The notes below the pieces were generated by a model. The model did no database searches. It saw only the letters and a list, made by a program, of their open reading frames with translations, and was not told the origin of the DNA. The translations under genes were made by a program, and so were the position numbers. A DNA stretch of 10,475 nt from Chloroflexota bacterium (lineage in GTDB: Bacteria > Chloroflexota > Anaerolineae > Caldilineales > Caldilineaceae), in contig JACQGT010000168.1 in assembly GCA_016199425.1 (NCBI GenBank), positions 1 to 10,475 on the forward strand, in the 5' to 3' direction. This document shows, in pieces, positions 1 to 5,407 of the stretch (position 1 is its first letter; the number at the start of each line of letters is the position of its first letter).

Positions 1-6
1 GGAGAC

Positions 7-27
7 GGGCGCAGCAAGCAAGCGCCC
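7..27. repeat. Small GC-rich hairpin at window edge
   Basis: GGGCGC at 7-12 and its complement GCGCCC at 22-27 flank a 9-nt spacer that itself repeats AGCA. The sequence has the look of a dispersed REP-like palindrome. It sits about 100 bp beyond the 3' end of the amidotransferase gene. No T-run follows on either strand, so it is not called a terminator. Bases 31-98 hold no gene; two heptads of the GTGGCAR type lie at 64-77. Confidence 0.35.
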
Positions 28-63
28 CTACAGTGCAAATCTTTATCTGAAAAACTATAGAAA

Positions 64-147
64 GTGGCAGGTGGCAAGGATCGGGCGTTACGCAACCCAT
101 TCGCCATTCGCTATTCGCCATTCGCTATTCTCTATTCGCCTTTCTCC
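64..147. repeat. Heptanucleotide tandem repeats covering the amidotransferase 3' end
   Basis: Two units, GTGGCAG and GTGGCAA, lie at 64-77. Seven consecutive 7-bp units starting at 99 follow: ATTCGCC, ATTCGCT, ATTCGCC, ATTCGCT, ATTCTCT, ATTCGCC, TTTCTCC (99-147). The stop codon of the amidotransferase (125-127, minus strand) lies inside the array, and its last residues are read from repeat units. The structure resembles the heptanucleotide short tandem repeats known from filamentous cyanobacteria. Related arrays recur at other sites in this window. Confidence 0.85.
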
Positions 148-904
148 TCTCCCCACACGCGCCAATAAAACTCTCCCACAGCCGCCGGTGCGTGTCGGGC
201 AACTCGAAGATGCGTTCGGGATGCCATTGGACGCCCACCACCCAGCGGTGGACAGGACTCTCGAAGGCTTCGACGAGCCAGTCGTCCGGTGGGGTGGAGA
301 GTGCGGCGACACGCATCCCCGGCGCCAGGGTGGGGATGTCTACGCCCTGGTGGTGGTAGGTGTTGACGGCCAGGGAGAGGCTGCCGATGGTTTGGGCCAG
401 ATGGCTGCCCGCAAGCAGGGCCACGTCGTGCAGCACCGGGTTCTCGGTGGACGAGCGGTGGTTGGGGAAGTCCTGCACCATCCCGCCGCCCGCAGCCACG
501 TTCAATACCTGGCAACCCCGGCAGATGCCAAAGATGGGCATATCTTGGGTCAGCGCCTGACGGGAGAGGGCCAACTCCAGTTCGTCTCTGGCTTCGGAGA
601 TCGACTTGGGATCAGCCCCGGCCAACTCTGCGCCGAAGTAGCGGGGGTGGACATCGCCGCCGCCGGAAAGGATCAGCCCGTCCAGATGGTCCAGCACGGC
701 CACAGGCAGGCGGCCCTGGGCGTTGGGATGAAAAGTCGTACCGCCGGGGAGATGTACCGGTTCGTCCGGCGAGAGGAGAACGGGTGTCGCGCCCAACTCC
801 CGCAGCATCGCCAGATAGTTGTGGGAGTTCTTTGCCACCCATTCGGTGTTGCCGTGTCTGGTGGTCAAACCGATGAGCAGTGGGTGTTGCGGGCTGTTTG
901 CCAT
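125..904 (-). CDS. Gamma-glutamyl-gamma-aminobutyrate hydrolase-like class I amidotransferase (peptidase C26)
   Basis: This is a 259-aa cytoplasmic protein of the peptidase C26 / PuuD-like branch of class I glutamine amidotransferases, which hydrolyse gamma-glutamyl amide bonds. Visible landmarks are an N-terminal LLIGLTTR strand, the oxyanion-region motif LILSGGGDVHPRYFG (about residues 77-91), the nucleophile elbow FGICRGCQ with Cys128, and GVQWHPE with His228 and Glu230 completing the triad. Length suits the family. The ATG at 904 is chosen because AAAGG lies nine bases upstream; an upstream ATG at 946 has no ribosome site and sits on a TATAGT hexamer (949-954) that could instead be a -10 box. 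The real substrate cannot be read from sequence: no polyamine or GABA genes are nearby. The last residues (about KANRE) and the stop are coded by a heptad repeat array, so the native C-terminus may have been altered. Confidence 0.9.
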   Translation of the reverse strand: MANSPQHPLLIGLTTRHGNTEWVAKNSHNYLAMLRELGATPVLLSPDEPVHLPGGTTFHPNAQGRLPVAVLDHLDGLILSGGGDVHPRYFGAELAGADPKSISEARDELELALSRQALTQDMPIFGICRGCQVLNVAAGGGMVQDFPNHRSSTENPVLHDVALLAGSHLAQTIGSLSLAVNTYHHQGVDIPTLAPGMRVAALSTPPDDWLVEAFESPVHRWVVGVQWHPERIFELPDTHRRLWESFIGACGERRKANRE

Positions 905-1020
905 AGGGTGTTGCCTTTGCGAGAATCGATTGGGGATTCCAGCCATCCACTATACCCGAAAGTCGGGTTGTTGCGCCATTTTTCTCATCGGGCGCTACAA
1001 GTCAAAGCGCAAAGAGCGCA

Positions 1021-1065
1021 ACAACAGAAGCTCCCAGTCGTTAAACGACTGGGAGCTTCTGTTGT
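1021..1065 (-). terminator. Perfect 21-bp hairpin after the tRNA cluster (likely terminator or processing stem)
   Basis: Bases 1021-1041 and 1045-1065 are exact inverted complements separated by the 3-nt loop TAA. On the minus strand the stem starts three bases after the discriminator base of tRNA-Arg, so it would cap the tRNA transcript. The downstream side on the minus strand reads TGCGCTCTTTGCGC, with no clean U-run, so classical intrinsic termination is uncertain. It could equally be a stop for 3' exonucleases or a maturation signal. Confidence 0.7.
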
Positions 1066-1068
1066 GTG

Positions 1069-1141
1069 TACGCCCGGTAGGATTTGAACCTACGACCCTT
1101 AGCTCCGCAAGCTAATGCTCTATCCACTGAGCTACGGGCGC
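1069..1141 (-). tRNA. tRNA-Arg (anticodon GCG)
   Basis: A complete 73-nt cloverleaf is readable on the minus strand. The acceptor is GCGCCCG/CGGGCGT, with a G1-U72 wobble. The D arm is GCTC/GAGC, the anticodon stem is TTAGC/GCTAA around the 7-nt loop TTGCGGA, and the T arm is GTAGG/CCTAC with loop TTCAAAT. Anticodon positions 34-36 are GCG, which reads CGC and CGU. CCA is not encoded (the bases after A73 are CAC). It is the last gene of the three-tRNA cluster, five bases after the CCA of tRNA-Ser(GCU). Most bacteria decode these codons with an ACG anticodon converted to ICG, so an unmodified G34 version is unusual. Confidence 0.93.
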
Positions 1142-1146
1142 ATATA

Positions 1147-1241
<95 letters not shown>

Positions 1242-1263
1242 AGTTTTCTTGTTGGATGCGTGC

Positions 1264-1353
<90 letters not shown>

Positions 1354-1386
1354 AAGCCGAAAGACCGCGCATCCACTGACTGGAGA

Positions 1387-1415
1387 AGTATACCGTTGAC
1401 AGGGCGGGCTGTCAA
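1387..1415 (-). promoter_or_regulatory. Consensus sigma70-type promoter of the tRNA cluster, with overlapping palindrome
   Basis: On the minus strand TTGACA (1410-1415) and TATACT (1387-1392) are separated by exactly 17 bp. This is a near-perfect housekeeping promoter, as expected for stable RNA. The -35 box is half of a 20-bp inverted repeat, TTGACAG-N6-CTGTCAA (1396-1415), whose other half lies in the spacer. That repeat might be an operator, or a coincidence of a strong -35 sequence. Confidence 0.85.
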
Positions 1416-1451
1416 ATCAGGCGCGTTGGCCGTTGGCGGAAAAGTGAATAT

Positions 1452-2153
1452 CTACCTCTTCTTCAGCCAGCGGGACAACCCCAGCCCCAGCAGCAGCATA
1501 CCCAACGAAAAGCCCGCCAGCAGCCAGCGCTGGCTGGTCGACTCGGAGGTGAAAACCGAGCCGATGAGGACAAATGTCAGCGAGCCGGGTAGCACGCCGA
1601 GCAGCGTGGCCGTGGCGTATTGCAGCCAGGGCACGCGCACGAAGCCGCACAGATAGTTGACCAGATCGTAGGGCAGATAGATCAGGCGCATGACCAGCAC
1701 CGCCTCAAAGCCGTTGCGGCGCAGATTGGCCGCGTGGCGGGCCACAAAGCCGTTGGCATCGGCATCCTCCTCGGCGAAGAGATCGCCGCCGAAGAAGCGG
1801 CCCACAAAATAGGCCAGCGTCCCCGACAGATTGCCGCCGATCAGCGCGTAGACCGTCCCCAGCGCCGGGCCGTAGAGATAGCCGCTGATGGCGGTCATCA
1901 CTGTGGACGGGAAGAAGATCAGCGGGCGGACGGTATAGAGCACAACGTAGAGCAGCGGTCCCCACCCACTCCCCGCCAGGAAGTCACGCAGTTGCAGCGC
2001 CGCTGCCTGGGCCGACAGCCCCGTCGCACGCATATACCACCCGTAGCCACCCAGCAGTGCCAGCCAGAATAGCCCCGCGCTAAACTTTGTCCCGTGTTGC
2101 CAGAGGAAGTCGAAAAGTGTTCGTCGGGGCCGTTGTATATCTATCGTATTCAT
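1452..2153 (-). CDS. TVP38/TMEM64-family (DedA/VTT-domain) membrane protein
   Basis: This 233-aa integral membrane protein carries the VTT/SNARE-associated domain of the DedA-like superfamily, whose members are now linked to phospholipid scrambling or transport in bacteria and eukaryotes. A hydrophobic segment lies at about residues 25-40. The core motif RPLIFFPSTVMTAISGYLYG is followed by a glycine-rich helix ending AYFVGRFFGG. The second re-entrant region reads RLIYLPYDLVNYLCGFVRV, then GVLPGSLTFVLIG, and a last membrane helix ends in the basic tail RWLKKR. The ATG at 2153 is chosen because AGGAG lies just upstream, although the frame stays open further upstream through repeat DNA. It follows the CDP-alcohol phosphatidyltransferase by 94 bp, mostly repeats, and is probably cotranscribed with it. 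That pairing supports a role in membrane lipids. Confidence 0.88.
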   Translation of the reverse strand: MNTIDIQRPRRTLFDFLWQHGTKFSAGLFWLALLGGYGWYMRATGLSAQAAALQLRDFLAGSGWGPLLYVVLYTVRPLIFFPSTVMTAISGYLYGPALGTVYALIGGNLSGTLAYFVGRFFGGDLFAEEDADANGFVARHAANLRRNGFEAVLVMRLIYLPYDLVNYLCGFVRVPWLQYATATLLGVLPGSLTFVLIGSVFTSESTSQRWLLAGFSLGMLLLGLGLSRWLKKR

Positions 2154-2167
2154 TCGGTTCTCCTGTG

Positions 2168-2248
2168 CAGGCGATTGGCGATTGGCGACTGGGTTGTCAT
2201 TTCGCTGCGTCACAGTTCGCTGGTCGCAGATCGCCGTTCGCCAATCTC
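2168..2248. repeat. Heptad repeat array filling the gap between the lipid gene and the TVP38 gene
   Basis: Almost the whole spacer has a 7-bp period. On the minus strand it runs TTGGCGA, ACGGCGA, TCTGCGA, CCAGCGA, ACTGTGA and onward to TCGCCAA, TCGCCAA, TCGCCTG. The first and last parts are inverted relative to each other (TTGGCGA versus TCGCCAA; 12 of 14 positions match over two units), so the transcript could fold into a hairpin between the two coding regions. The array begins within a few bases after the stop codon of the upstream gene. Confidence 0.75.
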
Positions 2249-2853
2249 TACTCCAAATACCGCCACGCCCAGCGTACCCGCTGGCCGGCGGTGACAAAGA
2301 CGAGAGCCGCCATCACCCCAAAAAGCCAGGGAACGTAGGCGGGCAGCAGAAAGAAAAGGGTGTAAAAGAGGACCGTCTCCGCGCCTTCGATCAGACCGGC
2401 GGGCATTTCAATGGATGTCAGCCGACTCTTGAACGCCGCTTGCCGCTTCTCCAACAGGGAAGAGAGCAGCGTCCACGAAAGGCTGTTGATCTGATAGGAA
2501 GCAAGCAATGCGATGAGCGCCCAGATGTGGGCCCGTGTCGGCGCGGCCACCACAAAGGCGATGGGGATCGCCAGATAAATCACAAAATCGAGGAGCAGGT
2601 CGAGATAGCCGCCGAAGTCGCTCTGCTTGTCGTGGGTCCGGGCTACGACGCCATCCAATCCATCCAGCAGCCGATTGAGAAACCAGAAGCCGATACCCCA
2701 GCCCAGCTCACCCTGGACAATGGCGGCAGCGGAAAGCAGACCGGGGATGAGCGCGACAATCGAGATGAGACTCGGTGACACCGAGCCAAAAAGATTGCGC
2801 GCCAGGGGTTCCAGGGCGTGGTCTTTGTGTTGGCGCAGCACGAGATCTTTCAT
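2248..2853 (-). CDS. CDP-alcohol phosphatidyltransferase family protein
   Basis: A 202-aa membrane enzyme of the family that transfers a phospho-alcohol from a CDP-alcohol with release of CMP. The family signature is complete: D64-x2-D67-G68-x2-A71-R72-x8-G81-x3-D85-x3-D89, the aspartates that bind two metal ions. Hydrophobic helices lie at about residues 28-48, 86-105 and several later stretches, typical for the six-helix fold. Which alcohol is used (glycerol phosphate, inositol, another lipid) cannot be told from the motif. The ATG at 2853 is chosen because homology-like sequence begins there and GGGGAAA precedes it; an in-frame extension to 2952 reads through a terminator hairpin and looks non-coding. 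The TVP38-type gene follows on the same strand. A TAG stop is directly followed by a heptad repeat array. Confidence 0.88.
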   Translation of the reverse strand: MKDLVLRQHKDHALEPLARNLFGSVSPSLISIVALIPGLLSAAAIVQGELGWGIGFWFLNRLLDGLDGVVARTHDKQSDFGGYLDLLLDFVIYLAIPIAFVVAAPTRAHIWALIALLASYQINSLSWTLLSSLLEKRQAAFKSRLTSIEMPAGLIEGAETVLFYTLFFLLPAYVPWLFGVMAALVFVTAGQRVRWAWRYLE

Positions 2854-2885
2854 AGGTTTCCCCACAGCTTGAGCAAAAAGGGCAG

Positions 2886-2919
2886 AAAAAAACGCAGGAA
2901 CCGTTCCCAGCCCCTGCGT
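2886..2919 (-). terminator. Rho-independent terminator downstream of serS
   Basis: On the minus strand ACGCAGG (2913-2919) pairs with CCTGCGT (2892-2898) across a 14-nt loop and runs straight into seven T residues (2886-2892), followed by a second T-rich patch. It lies about 155 bp after the serS stop and would end that transcript. It is only about 33 bp ahead of the phosphatidyltransferase start, leaving little room for a separate promoter between them. Confidence 0.72.
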
Positions 2920-2986
2920 AAACTCCGTTCTATCTTCCCAACTTCCACACAAACTATCAGTAAGCGCGGGTACCTTGGCACAGTTT

Positions 2987-3078
2987 GTAGGGCGGACTGT
3001 CAGTCCGCCCTACGAAACGGCATTCCGCCCCGCAGACGGACTAACAGTCCGCCCTACGAAACGGCATTCCGCCCTACG
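2987..3078. repeat. Hairpin-forming direct repeat overlapping the serS stop codon
   Basis: A 12-bp perfect inverted repeat, GTAGGGCGGACT (2987-2998) and its complement at 3002-3013, starts the block. A 30-bp sequence beginning CAGTCCGCCCTACGAAACGG occurs at 3001-3030 and again identically at 3045-3074, period 44. A shorter hairpin, CGGACT-aac-AGTCCG, starts the second copy. The final CCGCCCTACG (3069-3078) supplies the TAG stop of serS (3074-3076). The unit looks like a dispersed intergenic palindromic repeat rather than an insertion sequence, as no coding capacity is present. Confidence 0.85.
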
Positions 3079-4354
3079 CAATCACAGTCAGCCCACCCAT
3101 ATAGGGCCGCAGCACATCAGGGATGACCACCGAGCCATCGGCCTGCTGGTAGTTTTCCAGAATGGCGATGATCACCCGGGGCAGGGCCAGCCCCGACCCG
3201 TTGAGGGTATAGACAAATTCCGTGCCTTTGCCCCCTTCCGGGCGGTAGCGGATGTTGGCGCGCCGGGCCTGGAAGTCCCGGAAGAGCGCGCACGAGCTGA
3301 CTTCCAGCCACTCCTGACAGCCCCCAGCCCAGAGTTCGATATCGTATTTGATGGCGGCCACGAACGAGAGGTCGCCGGTGGCGATGGCGACCCGGCGATA
3401 GGGCAGCCCCAGCCGCTCGGCCAGTTCCTCCGCATTCCGGGTCAACCGCTCCAACTCCTCCCGCCCGTGCTGGGGTTCGACGAACTTCACCATTTCCACC
3501 TTCTGGAACTGGTGCACCCGTTTGATGCCCCGCACATCCTTGCCCGCCGACACCTTTTCGCGGCGGAAGCAGGGGGTGTTGGCGACGTAATAGCGGGGGA
3601 GCGTGCCCGCGTCCAGAATCTCGTCCCGGTGCAGATTCGTTACCGGCACTTCGGCGGTGGGGATCAGCCAGTAGTCCTCCTCCGCGTCCCGGTAGAGAAC
3701 GTCACCGAATTTGGGCAGATTGCCCGTGCCCAGCATCGACGACGTGCGCACCAGGAAGGGTGGGTAGACCTCCGTGTAGCCGTGTTCCGTCGTATGCACA
3801 TCCAAAAACCAGTTGATCAGCGCCCGTTGTAGCCGGGCCACCGGCCCTTTCAGCACGTAAAAGCGGCTGCCCGCAATTTTGACGCCCCGCTCAAAGTCGA
3901 TCACATCCAGCGCCTCGGCCAGGTCCCAGTGGGCTTTGGGCGTGAAGTCGAAGCTGCGCGGCGTCCCCCAACCCTTCACCACCTGATTGCCCGACTCATC
4001 CTCCGCCACCGGCACATCCGGCTCCGGGATATTGGGAATACGCAACATCGCGTCCTCAAAATCTGCATCGACAGTGTGCAGCTCTGCGTCCAAGGCGTCG
4101 ATCTCATCGCCGATGCTGCCCATACGCTCCTTCAGTGCGTTGGCCTCGGCTGTCTTCTTCTCCCGAAAGAGCAGGCCGATCTCCTTCGATCCGCTGTTGC
4201 GCTCGGCGCGCAGAGCCTCCACACGGGTCAGAATCTCCCGGCGGCGCTCATCCAGGGCCAACGCCTGCTCCCACGGAGCGGTGTAATCGTTCAATTTGTG
4301 CATGGCTTCTGCCAGCGCGTCCCGGTTCTCACGCATCCACTTGATGTCTAGCAT
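3074..4354 (-). CDS. serS: Serine--tRNA ligase (SerRS)
   Basis: A 426-aa class II aminoacyl-tRNA synthetase that activates serine with ATP and charges tRNA-Ser (and tRNA-Sec where present) in the cytoplasm. The N-terminal arm beginning MLDIKWMRENRDALAEAM forms the long antiparallel coiled coil (about residues 1-105) that grips the long variable arm of tRNA-Ser. Catalytic landmarks are TAEVPVTN (233-240), motif 2 CFRREK (262-267) followed by the RGIKRVHQFQKVE stretch, and motif 3 TLNGSGLALPR (383-393) followed by AILENYQ and VLRPYM. Length is typical. The ATG at 4354 is chosen over an in-frame upstream one because AAGGAG lies 7 bases before it and the MLDIK start fits the family. Expression is controlled by the T-box leader upstream. 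The stop codon lies in a repeat, so the last residues may be repeat-derived. Confidence 0.98.
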   Translation of the reverse strand: MLDIKWMRENRDALAEAMHKLNDYTAPWEQALALDERRREILTRVEALRAERNSGSKEIGLLFREKKTAEANALKERMGSIGDEIDALDAELHTVDADFEDAMLRIPNIPEPDVPVAEDESGNQVVKGWGTPRSFDFTPKAHWDLAEALDVIDFERGVKIAGSRFYVLKGPVARLQRALINWFLDVHTTEHGYTEVYPPFLVRTSSMLGTGNLPKFGDVLYRDAEEDYWLIPTAEVPVTNLHRDEILDAGTLPRYYVANTPCFRREKVSAGKDVRGIKRVHQFQKVEMVKFVEPQHGREELERLTRNAEELAERLGLPYRRVAIATGDLSFVAAIKYDIELWAGGCQEWLEVSSCALFRDFQARRANIRYRPEGGKGTEFVYTLNGSGLALPRVIIAILENYQQADGSVVIPDVLRPYMGGLTVIA

Positions 4355-4392
4355 CGTTTTGCTCCTTATACTCCAAATTCCGGACTCACCGC

Positions 4393-4475
4393 TGCAAGTG
4401 GCAAGTTGCAGGTTGCGGACGGTCATCCCGTCCATTCACAATTCACTATTCGATATTCAACATTCAATATTCATT
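4393..4475. repeat. Two heptad repeat arrays between the T-box terminator and serS
   Basis: Units TGCAAGT, GGCAAGT, TGCAGGT, TGCGGAC fill 4393-4420. ATTCACA, ATTCACT, ATTCGAT, ATTCAAC, ATTCAAT, ATTCATT fill 4434-4475. Both have a strict 7-bp period but different consensus sequences, and each has a relative near position 64-147. They lengthen the serS untranslated leader to about 140 nt after the terminator without adding a visible regulatory element. Confidence 0.8.
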
Positions 4476-4494
4476 TTCTTCTCACTCGCCAATC

Positions 4495-4528
4495 AAAAAA
4501 CCCTCCGTCCAAAATACAGGACGAAGGG
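4495..4528 (-). terminator. T-box-controlled intrinsic terminator
   Basis: A ten-pair stem (one G-U) of CCCTTCGTCC with GGACGGAGGG on the minus strand, loop TGTATTTT, then six T. Its 5' arm shares bases with the antiterminator, so binding of uncharged tRNA-Ser should open it. Confidence 0.92.
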
Positions 4529-4744
4529 AATTCGTGGTGCCACCTGAGTTTGCAGCGGATCCGATTAACTGGCCCGACTGCCTCGTGCTGTCTGTAACGG
4601 GACGACCCGCCCGGCCATTGCCTGCCGGTAGCTCGGAAAGTGCTGACACGCCCGTCTCCCATTGCCTCGCACCCACCGGCAACTCTCTGCAAGAAGACCC
4701 CTGCGCGCCCTGGCTTTCGTCGTCGCCATTGGCTATTTTTGTAT
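4495..4744 (-). promoter_or_regulatory. T-box riboswitch leader of serS
   Basis: An RNA leader of about 250 nt that senses uncharged tRNA-Ser and controls transcription into serS. The T-box sequence AGGUGGCACCACG is at 4533-4545. The antiterminator is fully readable: CAGG pairs with CCUG, the bulge is UGGCACC, and ACGAA pairs with UUCGU around the loop UUCCC. It excludes the terminator, CCCUUCGUCC paired with GGACGGAGGG and followed by six U (4495-4528). The N of UGGN is C, which pairs with discriminator G73, as found in both tRNA-Ser genes here. Stem I contains an AGAGAG apical motif near 4682-4688 and helices such as GGCGCG/CGUGUC. The specifier is probably AGC (4631-4633), with UCC (4635-4637) as the alternative; a full fold was not computed. 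Confidence 0.93.
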
Positions 4745-4750
4745 GGCCGC

Positions 4751-4779
4751 ATCCTAGCACAGGCGCAGGCGCGTGTCAA
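4751..4779 (-). promoter_or_regulatory. Promoter of the serS T-box transcript
   Basis: TTGACA (4774-4779) and TAGGAT (4751-4756) on the minus strand are spaced by 17 bp, placing the transcript start near 4744, at the start of the T-box leader. The -35 box is only four bases from a heptad repeat that follows the stop codon of the upstream DUF4276 gene. No terminator is visible between that gene and this promoter. Confidence 0.82.
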
Positions 4780-4783
4780 AATA

Positions 4784-4806
4784 GGGGATTGGGGATTGGG
4801 GATTGG
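4784..4806. repeat. Heptad repeat after the DUF4276 gene
   Basis: Three perfect GGGGATT units (4784-4804) plus GG. The array ends one base before the DUF4276 stop codon (4808-4810) and reaches to four bases from the serS promoter -35 box. Confidence 0.85.
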
Positions 4807-4807
4807 T

Positions 4808-5407
4808 TCAAGTGAGATAGCCGTTGAGAGTTTCAACCAACCGCTGGAAATTGGGCAAATGCTGGCGCAGAGTTGCTGGATTGAGAATAGCCAAAACCTG
4901 GAATGAGCGTTTGCCCTTTTGATATTGTCGGCCACGTCCACAAGGGCGCGTGGCTTGCGTCAACGCCTCTTGCATCTGCTTGCGAGGGCGTTGTTCCAAA
5001 TCATTCAGCGGGAGAAGCGCCCCCTCATTCAGGTTAGCTCCAAAAAACTCGCGCAACGCGGCGCGATCAGTCATCACCCACGTTTCCATACAAGTAACCA
5101 TAAACTGCGCCTGGTCATCAACGGCGATTGCCGGGCGTTCCCAGCCGTCTCGCATCTGTAGATGCGCCCAAGGAGTCTGCGTCACTGGGTCTTCGCTGTC
5201 CACCAACAAAATGGCGATCTTGTCAGTATCTTGCAGGGCTGTTTCGAATTTGTCGAAGGTAGCATTTCGTCCGCCACCAGCCACAATGCGCGGCATGCGT
5301 CCCTCGAAGCCGGCTTGTTTGAGTAATTTCTCAAACCCGTCGCGGCAACGGCTGCGTTGTTCGCTACTGTCCCCGCCGCCTTCCACGTAAATAGTCACGC
5401 GCCCCAT
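4808..5407 (-). CDS. DUF4276 family (TOPRIM-like) protein, partner of the AAA ATPase
   Basis: A 199-aa soluble protein. The N-terminal VTIYVEGGGD (Glu9, Asp13) and the later ILLVDSED (Asp70, Glu72, Asp73) follow the pattern of a TOPRIM-type metal site, as in DUF4276 proteins. The conserved-looking METWVMTDRAALREFFG lies at 107-123 and a basic stretch, RPCGRGRQYQKGKR, at about 154-167, possibly for nucleic acid contact. The ATG at 5407 is chosen because GGGAGG sits six bases upstream. It overlaps the end of the ATPase gene by 13 nt, so translation is probably coupled and the proteins likely act together. ATPase plus TOPRIM-like nuclease pairs are the architecture of OLD-like, PARIS-like and related anti-phage systems. 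Nuclease activity is inferred, not shown. Its stop is directly followed by a heptad repeat. Confidence 0.82.
   Translation of the reverse strand: MGRVTIYVEGGGDSSEQRSRCRDGFEKLLKQAGFEGRMPRIVAGGGRNATFDKFETALQDTDKIAILLVDSEDPVTQTPWAHLQMRDGWERPAIAVDDQAQFMVTCMETWVMTDRAALREFFGANLNEGALLPLNDLEQRPRKQMQEALTQATRPCGRGRQYQKGKRSFQVLAILNPATLRQHLPNFQRLVETLNGYLT

Noticed and set aside
99..147. Possible CRISPR-like array
   Set aside because: Units are 7 bp with no unique spacers and no cas genes; this is a simple tandem repeat.
71..1087. Long plus-strand open frame opposite the amidotransferase gene
   Set aside because: It is antisense to a gene with a full catalytic triad, runs through repeats and the tRNA hairpin, and its translation has no recognisable domain.
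1095..1115. Reading the tRNA-Arg anticodon as UGC (Ala)
   Set aside because: The stem TTAGC/GCTAA is perfect and fixes a 7-nt loop TTGCGGA, so positions 34-36 are GCG.
2975..3832. Plus-strand open frame opposite serS
   Set aside because: It begins in the direct repeats and is antisense to an unmistakable SerRS.
4622..4637. Alanine codon GCU as T-box specifier
   Set aside because: Spacing to the following ACC would allow it, but the C in the UGGC bulge requires a G73 tRNA, which fits serine and not alanine, and the controlled gene is serS.
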